DNA of 51,370 nt. Source: CAZGHS01 sp964525495. GTDB lineage: Bacteria > Patescibacteriota > Microgenomatia > JALYQM01. Position 1 is the stretch's first letter. Each line of letters begins with the position of its first letter. Shown piece by piece: positions 22,709 to 30,419 of the stretch. A program made the translations under genes and the position numbers. The notes below the pieces were generated by a model. The model saw nothing but the letters and a program-made list of their open reading frames with translations, searched no databases and was not told the origin of the DNA. The stretch spans positions 1-51,370 of the forward strand of contig CAZGHS010000010.1 in assembly GCA_964525495.1 (NCBI GenBank), given 5' to 3'.

Positions 22709-25060
22709 CTATTGATATATTACTTCGAGTGTGGGGCTATTGCCAGAGGATTCGCGTGAGTAGATGTTGAGTCCGTCGTAGGAATCTTGCGTGAATCCTA
22801 AGGTGAGTGTGTTCTGACTCTTGAGGAATGAAAGGCCAGTGGATATATCTATTATTATCCAATCGCCTTTATTGAACTTACTTGCATCGAATGGTGAAAG
22901 TACGCTTGAGATTGCTGGCTTATTGCGGTCAGTAATATTTGTCTCAGACCATGAGTTATTTGAAACGTAATTGATATATTGTTTGCCTGTCGATTTTGCT
23001 CCATCTGAATTTACTATGCGAAATTTAACTTTTACCGATTTGATGTTGAGGCTTCTTACACTGCTGACATCAAATTTAAGATATGTTGTTTCTTTATCTT
23101 TGAAGACACCGAGCGCTGATGATTTACCGAAATTGGTTGATGATCTGTCTGAACTGACATATGCATCAGCTGTTGGGTTGAGTATTTTTGTTACTAATGG
23201 AACAGGTGTTGGGGTGCGTGTAGGTATTGGTGTAGGAGTAGGCGTTTTGGTCGGGGCTAGAGTTGCAGTTGGTACCTGTGTCGCAGTAGGAACTGGTACG
23301 GTGCTCATTTGTGTCCACTTGAGAGCTCCCATATCTACTGGTTGTCCAGCTGTTACTCCGATCGCTTGTGCTACGCTTGCTGGTAGTGCTTCGCCTTTTC
23401 CTTTTGCTGGACTGTCTGTTTTTAATCTATAGTCCCCTGCTGCTTCGTCTACAAAGAATGGATTGGTTGACTGGTTGTCTATAGATATGCTTTTTGCATC
23501 CTTGCCGATAGCGGACTGGAATGCTGAGAGTGATGTTGCATACAGATCGTTTGTTCCCCTATCCCATTGGATAAGATTAGTTGGTTGTGAAGAAGACGTG
23601 CGGAAAAAAGCGTTGTAGTCCGAGGAGGACACCATGAGATTGCCGTTGGAATGGTTGTCATCGGAGTAATCATGGACGAAGTACAGCTCTGTTCCTCCAG
23701 TTCCGGCGTTGGATAGAATGTTGTTTTTGATTATATTGCTTTTTGTTTCGTATGGAATCTGTGTATCTGCGTTGCTGCGCTTGGCTTCGATGACCCGGAT
23801 ATTTTGGCGGTTTTTGACCATGGTATTGTTGTAGACTTGAACATTGTTTGCTTCGGACAAGTAGATACCTGAATACCCGTTACCTACAGATATGTTTGAA
23901 GCGATAATACCGTATCCAGAAATTTCGTACATGATGCCGTGACCGCTATTGTTGCGGGCAATATTTCTGACGAGCGTGAGATTGTAGCAGGAAACGTCGC
24001 ACCAGAAACCTTTCGCGTCATTTATATTATTTTCTGAGATATTATCTCTCCAGATCATGTCTCGTCCGCCGCCTGCTTTAATACCAGCGGCTTCCCATCC
24101 TGAGAAGAGCTCTTGGTTGTTGCTGGCCATATAGTTTTCTTCAAAAATGAGTCGATCAGCTTTGGAAGTACTTGCTCCGACGATGCCGTTATATATGAGT
24201 ATGTTTTTGCGAGCGACAGAATCTACTGAGTAGATACCAAGACCTTGGGCTGCACTCCAGGCGATTGTGTTGTTTTCAAACAACGTATTTGATCCAGTGG
24301 TACGAACCATGCTAAAGTCTTGCCGGTGTGTAGCGTATTGGGCAAAACCTAAACCTCTTACAATAGTGCCTGATGCGCTATTGTTTAATGCATACTTATA
24401 TATAGCCGCTTCTACTGTTCGATTAGTAGGATCACTTCCTATATATAGCTGGTTGTTGGCATAATCTACAAAGAATTTTTCAGCCGTTACTTGAGCTTTA
24501 GTGCCTACTTGTCTGTACGACTTTCCATTCACAAAAACCATGTCTGGATATGCTGCTAATGGGTTATCTGGATCGATGTATGCTGCGTCTACTCCACCTT
24601 GAGTAAATTTGTATGTCCAATTATCTTTGCGCCAGATTGTTCCATCCTTTACCCAATCGCTAACAACGGTGGTTCCTTTTATCCAAACTTTTTCATGAGG
24701 ATATGGCTGAAGTGTGAGTTTCTTATTTACTGCGAGAGATTCCCGATACTCCCCTCCTCTGATTACAATAGTAGAGTTAGCGGGTGCTACGGTGATTGCT
24801 CTCTGAATTGTTTTGAATGGTGTTGCTTGTGAACCGTTATTTGTATCACTTCCTGTAGGTGCTACGAAAAATGCGCCTGCAGGAATAGGATATTCTGTGT
24901 CGTTAAGAGGTAAGATGGCAGGTAAGCTTTGAGCACCAGCCATGTCGGCTTGACTGAGGTTTGTACCCTCTAATCGGGTTAGTGCTAGTATGAGAGTTAG
25001 GAAGAGTACACTACCAACAATGATGAGGTGTATTGTAGGCTTCATTTTTTTTCGCTTCAC
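22709..25060 (-). CDS. Secreted right-handed beta-helix protein with DNRLRE/CBM96-like C-terminus
   Basis: An N-terminal signal/anchor (about 10-27) is followed by a DUF1565-like start (FFVAPTGSDTNNGSQATPF) and a long pectate-lyase-like beta-helix with many N-rich turns (for example VQVYNNTMVKNRQNIRV). Then comes a Pro/Thr linker of about 35 residues (repeated TPTP and VPTAT units) and a C-terminal domain beginning ADAYVSSDRSSTNFGKSS and containing YLKFDVSSV, as in DNRLRE/CBM96 sugar-binding domains. It probably binds or cleaves an acidic polysaccharide at the cell surface. The start is GTG 25060 or ATG 25045. It heads the metalloprotease operon. Confidence 0.85.
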   Translation of the reverse strand: MKRKKMKPTIHLIIVGSVLFLTLILALTRLEGTNLSQADMAGAQSLPAILPLNDTEYPIPAGAFFVAPTGSDTNNGSQATPFKTIQRAITVAPANSTIVIRGGEYRESLAVNKKLTLQPYPHEKVWIKGTTVVSDWVKDGTIWRKDNWTYKFTQGGVDAAYIDPDNPLAAYPDMVFVNGKSYRQVGTKAQVTAEKFFVDYANNQLYIGSDPTNRTVEAAIYKYALNNSASGTIVRGLGFAQYATHRQDFSMVRTTGSNTLFENNTIAWSAAQGLGIYSVDSVARKNILIYNGIVGASTSKADRLIFEENYMASNNQELFSGWEAAGIKAGGGRDMIWRDNISENNINDAKGFWCDVSCYNLTLVRNIARNNSGHGIMYEISGYGIIASNISVGNGYSGIYLSEANNVQVYNNTMVKNRQNIRVIEAKRSNADTQIPYETKSNIIKNNILSNAGTGGTELYFVHDYSDDNHSNGNLMVSSSDYNAFFRTSSSQPTNLIQWDRGTNDLYATSLSAFQSAIGKDAKSISIDNQSTNPFFVDEAAGDYRLKTDSPAKGKGEALPASVAQAIGVTAGQPVDMGALKWTQMSTVPVPTATQVPTATLAPTKTPTPTPIPTRTPTPVPLVTKILNPTADAYVSSDRSSTNFGKSSALGVFKDKETTYLKFDVSSVRSLNIKSVKVKFRIVNSDGAKSTGKQYINYVSNNSWSETNITDRNKPAISSVLSPFDASKFNKGDWIIIDISTGLSFLKSQNTLTLGFTQDSYDGLNIYSRESSGNSPTLEVIYQ

Positions 25061-25068
25061 TGGGTTAA

Positions 25069-25098
25069 AGTGTACGCTTATGAATTCTCATTGTGCAA
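25069..25098 (-). promoter_or_regulatory. Promoter of the beta-helix operon
   Basis: On the minus strand TTGCAC (25093-25098), 18 bases, TACACT (25069-25074), ending 8 bases before GTG 25060. It is arranged back to back with the vapBC promoter. Confidence 0.55.
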
Positions 25099-25138
25099 GA
25101 GTTGGTTTCAATTTATTTAGAGAGTACTGTAGTAAATA

Positions 25139-25167
25139 TTGACAAATTTAATATGAAATTGTATTTT
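25139..25167 (+). promoter_or_regulatory. vapBC promoter (leaderless)
   Basis: Perfect TTGACA (25139-25144), 17 bases, TATTTT (25162-25167). The predicted start (about 25174-25175) is adjacent to the ATG at 25176, and no Shine-Dalgarno exists. Confidence 0.75.
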
Positions 25168-25175
25168 TAATATAT

Positions 25176-25460
25176 ATGATAGATTTTGTTACTATTACAT
25201 CGCAGGGTCAGATTAGCATCCCAGCGCCGATGAGAAAAAAATTTAATATTCAGCCTGGAGATAAGCTTTCTATTGAGTTGGACGGAGCACGACTTGTTCT
25301 AAAACCCGTAAAAGATATTGTTAAGAAGCATTACGGAATTTTACATGATAAAGCTATAGTTAACCAAGGAAAATCATTAGAGCAAATTCTGATTCTTGAA
25401 GATAAGGCTGTTGAAGATTCGATCTTGGAGAAGTATTTGTCAAAGAAAACAAAAAAATAA
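25176..25460 (+). CDS. AbrB/MazE-type antitoxin (VapB-like)
   Basis: The N-terminal swapped-hairpin DNA-binding domain is clear: VTITSQGQISIPAPMRKKFN, then IQPGDKLSIELDGARLVLKP. The C-terminal half (about 50-94) is helical and should wrap the toxin. It binds the PIN toxin and represses its own promoter in this family. The toxin ATG is one base after its stop. The promoter lies directly upstream, with the transcript starting at or next to the ATG. Confidence 0.9.
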   Translation: MIDFVTITSQGQISIPAPMRKKFNIQPGDKLSIELDGARLVLKPVKDIVKKHYGILHDKAIVNQGKSLEQILILEDKAVEDSILEKYLSKKTKK

Positions 25461-25461
25461 T

Positions 25462-25842
25462 ATGCCCAGTTATTTCATAGATACTAACTTCTACCTTAGA
25501 TTACTCCTTAACGATATCCCCGCTCAAGCTAAGACTGTTTCTAAATATTTTGATAATGCCCGATCAGGAGAACTTGAAATTATTTTCTTGACTGAGGTTT
25601 TAATTGAAGTTGCTCATGTACTAAGAACTCGGTATAAAACAGATCGTAAGCAGATAGCTCAAATTTTTTTAGATTTAGTAAACACCCCATATATAACTCT
25701 CCCCGATCGAGATATTATTCTCGATGTTGCTGTGTTATATGCAAAGACAAATATCGATCTTGTGGATCTAATACTTATAGTTCGAGCTGAAAATGAGGGA
25801 AAGCAGATATTAACTTTCGATAAAGGGATTATTTCTTCTTAG
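25462..25842 (+). CDS. PIN-domain toxin (VapC-like ribonuclease)
   Basis: 126 residues from ATG 25462, one base after the antitoxin stop (TAATATG). The PIN metal ligands are visible: D7 in FIDTNFYLRLL, E45 in LTEVLIEV, D99/D102 in NIDLVDLIL, and D120 in ILTFDKGI. VapC toxins cleave tRNA or rRNA when freed from the antitoxin. A longer frame from 25396 overlaps the antitoxin and is not the start. The last 14 bases overlap the end of a convergent 47-residue gene. Confidence 0.92.
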   Translation: MPSYFIDTNFYLRLLLNDIPAQAKTVSKYFDNARSGELEIIFLTEVLIEVAHVLRTRYKTDRKQIAQIFLDLVNTPYITLPDRDIILDVAVLYAKTNIDLVDLILIVRAENEGKQILTFDKGIISS

Positions 25843-25972
25843 CAAAATACTCGCTTCTTGCATCTGTGATTATGGATTCGAGAGATTTGTTTATGTATTT
25901 GTGAGGTAACTCCACAGAGCCTGCTACTTTATTTAATGCTTGCTTTGCTTTTTGTGCGACAATCTTTTTCAT
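25829..25972 (-). CDS. Small basic protein (47 aa) coupled to a membrane protein
   Basis: The ATG (25972-25970) overlaps the stop of the 166-residue membrane protein (ATGA), and GAGGTG lies 5 bases upstream, so it should be translated. The product is a lysine-rich helical protein (KKIVAQKAKQALNKVAG) with a C-terminal segment ending FAKKK. No family is recognised. Its 3' end overlaps vapC by 14 bases on the other strand, so the two transcripts would be antisense to each other. Confidence 0.55.
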   Translation of the reverse strand: MKKIVAQKAKQALNKVAGSVELPHKYINKSLESIITDARSEYFAKKK

Positions 25973-26469
25973 TTTACACCTCGGTTTTTTATTATAATTA
26001 TAACCAATGCTGTCGCTATTCCGATTACGAGCATAGAAGGAAAATAAAGAGAACTGAGCATAAATGCAGTACCAGCGATGCCACAGAATACTGTGTCAGC
26101 GTTTGGTCCAGGGGCGACTATTCCACATCCTAATAATACAAACACGCCACCTAGTGTAACGGGGTTTACGAGTAAGACTGTCACGACCGCAAATATTACT
26201 ATTTGTTTAATTGTTAATGCTTTACTCCCCTGCATTTTAACTGAAGTTTTATGAGTTAGTCCTATTATTGCTGCTGTGACTGGAATAATGAATGAGGTTA
26301 CTTTTATCAAGTCATAGCCAAAATCTTGAGCAATGAAAATTATGGAGATGGTGAAAATAATGGCACATATCAGATGGATATAGTCGACCTGATTACGTCT
26401 TTTAATGATCGTCCTCCATGTTAGGATTACAGTGATTAAGGTAACAATAACCCCCATTAGATGTAGCAT
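25969..26469 (-). CDS. Unknown membrane protein (166 aa)
   Basis: Five or six hydrophobic segments (for example LMGVIVTLITVILTW, HLICAIIFTISIIFIAQ, QIVIFAVVTVLLVNPVTLGG, SMLVIGIATALVIIII) joined by short basic loops. No family is recognised and no catalytic motif is seen. The start ATG has an extended -10 (TGTTACTGT) 6 bases upstream and no ribosome site. It is coupled to the 47-residue gene. Confidence 0.75.
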   Translation of the reverse strand: MLHLMGVIVTLITVILTWRTIIKRRNQVDYIHLICAIIFTISIIFIAQDFGYDLIKVTSFIIPVTAAIIGLTHKTSVKMQGSKALTIKQIVIFAVVTVLLVNPVTLGGVFVLLGCGIVAPGPNADTVFCGIAGTAFMLSSLYFPSMLVIGIATALVIIIIKNRGVK

Positions 26470-26475
26470 ATTTTA

Positions 26476-26484
26476 ACAGTAACA
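26476..26484 (-). promoter_or_regulatory. Extended -10 of the 166-residue membrane protein gene (leaderless)
   Basis: TGTTACTGT on the minus strand; the hexamer ends 6 bases before the ATG at 26469. Confidence 0.5.
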
Positions 26485-26607
26485 TACGCCCATGCCTTAT
26501 GGTATACTTTTGATTAAATTATTAACTTTCCGCATCCGTTCAGGATGGCCTTTTGGTAGCACTGCGCTACGGGCATCTGGGTGCACTACATGAAGGGAAT
26601 CACCTCT

Positions 26608-28917
26608 ATGGATAAGGTTTATGATCCGAAGACCATTGAAGAAAAATGGCTACAGTATTGGGATAAAGAGCAGCTCTACTCCCCTACCCCACTAAAAGAA
26701 GGCCGGGAAAATTATTCCATTGTTTTGCCACCACCCAATGCGAATGCTTCGTTGCATGCAGGTCATGCGATGTTTGTCGTGCAAGATATTTTAATTCGCT
26801 ACAACAGAATGCTTGGTAAGAATGCTGTGTGGATCCCTGGTACTGATCATGCAGGATTTGAAACTCAGTACGTGTTTGAGAAGCAATTGGCTAAGGAAGG
26901 TAAATCGAGATTTCAATTCAACCGTAAGGACTTGTATGAAGCGGTTTATAATTTTGTGCGTGAAAACTCAGGTTTGATTGAAGATCAATTAAAGCGTTTG
27001 GGTTTTTCACTTGATTGGTCGCGTAAAACTTTCACGCTTGATGAGCAGGTCGTGAAGACTGTTTATGAGACGTTTGAGAAGATGTACAAAGACGGGCTTA
27101 TTTACCGGGACAATTATATTGTTAACTATTGTACACACTGCGGAACGAGCTTTTCTGAGCTTGAAATAGAGTATAAGGATCGGGTTGATCCACTGGTCTA
27201 TATGAAGTATGGACCATTTGTACTAGCGACCGTGCGCCCTGAGACAAAGTTTGGAGACACTGCAGTAGCTGTTAACCCTGAGGATGCGAGATATAAAGAA
27301 TGGATTGGAAAAGAGATTGAATTTGAAGGACTGATTGGTCCTATTAAATTGAAGGTGATTGCTGATGATTTTGTTGATCCTGGGTTTGGCACTGGTGTCG
27401 TAAAAGTTACGCCGGCGCACGATCCTAATGACTTTGCGATGGGTAGGAGACATGGATTAGAAACCAAGCAAGTGATTGGATTTAATGGACGACTGAATGA
27501 ATTAACAGGGAAGTATGCTGGATTGAAAGTAAATGAAGCTCGAAAGCAAGTAATGGCGGATCTGGAAGCTGCCGGATTGATAGAGAAAGTTGATGCAAAC
27601 TATTCACATAGAGTATCGACTTGTTATAAATGCGGACGAGATATTGAGCCTATGGTATTGCCGAATTGGTTTGTGAAGATGGCGCCATTGGCTGAAAAAG
27701 CAAAGCAAGCAGTAGGGCAGGGTGATGTGAAATTTTATCCTGAGCGATTTACTGATGAGTTTAGTCGCTGGATGGAAAATATTCGAGATTGGCCCATTTC
27801 ACGACAGATTGTATGGGGGATACGGATCCCAGCTTGGTACGATATCGCGAAAAACCCTGATTTACTTGTCACGTTTTTGGACAAAAAAGGCGAAAATGTA
27901 TTTGGCACGATTGATGAATTAATGCGTGCTGAGTGTGACGGTGGGAAAGGGTATTCGTTTGAAGAAATTGAATCTGGATTGCAGAATCTAACAGCAGGGA
28001 ATAATGCAGTGTTTGTGATTGCGGATAAGAAACCTGCTGACGATGCTTTGTATTTACCCGAGACAGATACATTTGATACTTGGTTTTCGAGCGGACAATG
28101 GCCGTTAGTTACATTGAAATATCCTCAAGGCGATGATTTTAAGAAGCTGTATCCAACCTCAGTTTTGGATACAATGTGGGATATTTTATTCTTCTGGGTT
28201 TCACGCATGATTATGTTTGGTTTGTATGTAACTGGAGAAGTACCGTTTAAAACAGTGTTGATGCATTCACGAGTCGTAGATGAAAAGGGACAGAAGATGT
28301 CGAAGTCTAAGGGTAATGTAATAAATCCTTTGGATTTGACGGCTAAGTACGGTACAGATGCGTTTCGTTTCTCTTTAATTGCAGGGTCAGCTTTAGGGAA
28401 TGATATTCCATTGTCTGATGGTAAGGTAAAGGGTTATAGGAATTATGCGAATAAGATATGGAATAGCGCACGATTTGTGCTGGATTTTAAAGCAGAAGAG
28501 GAAAAGAAGTTGGGAAAAACAATTGAAGGACTAGAAAAGTATGCGCCTATTTATTCTGTAAGCGCGATTAAAGATAGGGAAGTCGTTAAGAAATTTGTTT
28601 CTTCTTTGAGTGGGTCGCTTGACGAGAGATCTGTTGAGATTTTAGGACAGCTTGAGGAAGTGCAGAAAACTGTTCATGAAGGTATTGAGAAATATAGATT
28701 TAATGATGCCGCAGAGGCTCTGTACGAGTTTTATTGGCATGAATTCTGTGATAAGTATATTGAGTATGCGAAGGATAAGAGGGAAGTCACACAGCCAGTT
28801 TTAGAGTTTATCTTAAAGAGCTCTATGGAAATGTTGCATCCGTTTATGCCGTTTATAACTGAGGAAGTATGGCAGAAGTTGCCACATGCAGGGAAAAGTA
28901 TTTCAGTAGTCGAATAG
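26608..28917 (+). CDS. valS: Valyl-tRNA synthetase, C-terminally short
   Basis: Charges tRNA-Val. I start at ATG 26608 (AAGGGA 9 bases upstream); earlier in-frame starts at 26581 and 26590 have no site. Class I signatures are PPPNANASLHAGH (HIGH) and KMSKSKGN. The CP1 editing domain carries TVRPETKFGDT, and two zinc-knuckle-like pairs are present (CTHCGTSF, CYKCGRDI). The anticodon-binding domain stops right after FITEEVWQ. At 769 residues it is shorter than the 850-950 usual, and the C-terminal coiled-coil tRNA-binding arm is missing. A good terminator follows at once, so the short end seems genuine. Confidence 0.96.
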   Translation: MDKVYDPKTIEEKWLQYWDKEQLYSPTPLKEGRENYSIVLPPPNANASLHAGHAMFVVQDILIRYNRMLGKNAVWIPGTDHAGFETQYVFEKQLAKEGKSRFQFNRKDLYEAVYNFVRENSGLIEDQLKRLGFSLDWSRKTFTLDEQVVKTVYETFEKMYKDGLIYRDNYIVNYCTHCGTSFSELEIEYKDRVDPLVYMKYGPFVLATVRPETKFGDTAVAVNPEDARYKEWIGKEIEFEGLIGPIKLKVIADDFVDPGFGTGVVKVTPAHDPNDFAMGRRHGLETKQVIGFNGRLNELTGKYAGLKVNEARKQVMADLEAAGLIEKVDANYSHRVSTCYKCGRDIEPMVLPNWFVKMAPLAEKAKQAVGQGDVKFYPERFTDEFSRWMENIRDWPISRQIVWGIRIPAWYDIAKNPDLLVTFLDKKGENVFGTIDELMRAECDGGKGYSFEEIESGLQNLTAGNNAVFVIADKKPADDALYLPETDTFDTWFSSGQWPLVTLKYPQGDDFKKLYPTSVLDTMWDILFFWVSRMIMFGLYVTGEVPFKTVLMHSRVVDEKGQKMSKSKGNVINPLDLTAKYGTDAFRFSLIAGSALGNDIPLSDGKVKGYRNYANKIWNSARFVLDFKAEEEKKLGKTIEGLEKYAPIYSVSAIKDREVVKKFVSSLSGSLDERSVEILGQLEEVQKTVHEGIEKYRFNDAAEALYEFYWHEFCDKYIEYAKDKREVTQPVLEFILKSSMEMLHPFMPFITEEVWQKLPHAGKSISVVE

Positions 28918-28942
28918 AATATTTGTGAACTCATAGATAGTG

Positions 28943-28970
28943 AAAAGCCTGTAGAAATGCAGGCTTTTTT
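28943..28970 (+). terminator. Terminator of valS
   Basis: AAAAGCCTG, loop TAGAAATG, CAGGCTTTT and a T run: a classic intrinsic terminator 26 bases after the stop. Confidence 0.93.
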
Positions 28971-28978
28971 GTTATGAT
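28970..28978 (+). promoter_or_regulatory. Extended -10 of the 220-residue gene (leaderless)
   Basis: TGTTATGAT; the hexamer TATGAT (28973-28978) ends 6 bases before ATG 28985. It begins at the last T of the valS terminator. Confidence 0.55.
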
Positions 28979-28984
28979 CCGATT

Positions 28985-29647
28985 ATGTCAAAAAAGAGTA
29001 AGAAGCGATTTTTTCTTAAAAGGAATGATGAGGTAAAAGATACTGAAGTAGCGAGCGTGTCTGAGCCTAAAGTAGCTGATTTACCGCATAATCCCAGATT
29101 GATTCCCGCAGAGGATGTAGCCTCGATTTGGTACAAAGGATTTGTGATGGCGTTGTATGCGTCAATTTTGTTCTGTGTTTCGACTGTTATTTTATTCACG
29201 TCTTGGAAACCTTCAGTAACATCTGGTGAGGCTTACGCACTGATCCATTCCCCTGCATCTGCTGAATCCCACCTACAGTACTTGGATTGGCTGGTGAAGC
29301 ATTATCGCCTTGCGGATGCAGAACGTGAGATTGTGTATTTGGAGAATGCCCAGAAGAAAGATTGGTACAGTGATATTTCTCTTTCACGTCTGGCTGGTTT
29401 GCAAGCCACGACCGTAACACATAGGCAGTATTTTCGTGCACTAGTTGCTGAATATGCCTATTGGCTCGGAACATTGAAAATGTATCCGAACTACCGTGAT
29501 GGAATGTATCGAATGTCGCAATTGTCTTTTATGCTTTATAACGATATTGAAGCTCAGGAGTTATTGAATCGTGGGGTAGAACTGGATCCTTATTTCAATG
29601 AAGGGCGTGATGTTTCACGACAATTGGAGACAGGCGAGGATAAATAA
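28985..29647 (+). CDS. Unknown membrane protein with a TPR-like outer domain (220 aa)
   Basis: A lysine-rich cytoplasmic N-terminus (KKSKKRFFLKR), one membrane helix (about 54-73, FVMALYASILFCVSTVILF), then a helical domain. Its repeats look like tetratricopeptide units: LDWLVKHYRLADAEREIVYLE, then YFRALVAEYAYWLGTLKMYP, then AQELLNRGVELDPYF, the last being a typical TPR end. It probably scaffolds other envelope proteins. No precise family is recognised. A hairpin terminator follows. Confidence 0.7.
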   Translation: MSKKSKKRFFLKRNDEVKDTEVASVSEPKVADLPHNPRLIPAEDVASIWYKGFVMALYASILFCVSTVILFTSWKPSVTSGEAYALIHSPASAESHLQYLDWLVKHYRLADAEREIVYLENAQKKDWYSDISLSRLAGLQATTVTHRQYFRALVAEYAYWLGTLKMYPNYRDGMYRMSQLSFMLYNDIEAQELLNRGVELDPYFNEGRDVSRQLETGEDK

Positions 29648-29674
29648 AAAGCGACAGCTTGTGGCTGTCGCTTT
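29648..29674. terminator. Bidirectional terminator between convergent genes
   Basis: AAAGCGACAGC, loop TTGTG, GCTGTCGCTTT. The perfect 11-bp stem with A and T flanks can serve both the 220-residue gene and bL25. Confidence 0.9.
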
Positions 29675-29699
29675 ATAAACTTTTTCAATTTTATTTCTG

Positions 29700-30359
29700 T
29701 TATTCTTCTTTCTTTGTATCTGCTTCAGCTTTTTCTTCAGTTGCAGCTACGCCTTCGATCTGTTGTTCTTCAGTCTTAGTTTCGACTTCTTCTTCTTGAA
29801 CATGCTGCTCTACGATAGCAATGACCACTGTTTCTGGGTCTGTGAGGATCTCAACTCCATTTGGAGCTTTAAGGTCTGCTACTGTTATTTTCTGTCCAAC
29901 CTCTACGAGTGCTGTAATGTCTACTATAAATGACTCTGGGAGATCAGTTGGAAGTGCTTCTATTTCAATTTCTGGAGTGACTGTTTCCAGAATGCCCAAA
30001 CCCTTTGCTGCTGCTTCTGATTCACCCGTAATTTCGACTGGAACAGCAACCTGGATTTTTTCTTTAAGGTTTACTTGCTGTGCGTCTACGTGGAGGATGT
30101 TTGTAAAGGACAATCCATGTTGGAGGTCACGAAAAATGACAGGGCGAGTCTTGTCGCTTCCGATCTTTACCTCGATTAGTGATGATTCACCTACGTCCTT
30201 CAGTAAGGTCGCAAGCTCTTTTGCATTGAACCAGATCGGGGTTGGCTCGGTGGTTTTGCCGTAAATATTACCTGGAATTTTTCCTTCTCGTCTAAATTTT
30301 CTAACTTTTTTGCCAAATACATCTCGTGCTTCAGCTGATATTACATGTTTGTTGCCCAT
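29700..30359 (-). CDS. rplY: Ribosomal protein bL25 (long CTC form)
   Basis: 5S rRNA-binding protein of the large subunit. The N-terminal domain (1-~93) has the usual KKVRKFRREGKIPGNIYGK and VIFRDLQHG segments. The second beta domain (~94-185) is that of the general-stress CTC form. The last ~30 residues are Glu-rich and probably disordered. The ATG has AAGGAGGG upstream. It follows the epimerase-DUF4012 gene on the same strand, with a TTGACA-like -35 in the 60-base gap. Confidence 0.95.
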   Translation of the reverse strand: MGNKHVISAEARDVFGKKVRKFRREGKIPGNIYGKTTEPTPIWFNAKELATLLKDVGESSLIEVKIGSDKTRPVIFRDLQHGLSFTNILHVDAQQVNLKEKIQVAVPVEITGESEAAAKGLGILETVTPEIEIEALPTDLPESFIVDITALVEVGQKITVADLKAPNGVEILTDPETVVIAIVEQHVQEEEVETKTEEQQIEGVAATEEKAEADTKKEE

Positions 30360-30419
30360 TTAACCCTCCTTAGTGTTTAAACAGTTCTACCCTTATATTT
30401 TACTATAAAGTGTCAAAAT

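Noticed and set aside
26470..26607. T-box leader before valS
   Set aside because: Small stems such as GTAGC-ACTGC-GCTAC exist, but there is no T-box antiterminator consensus and no terminator hairpin before the start.
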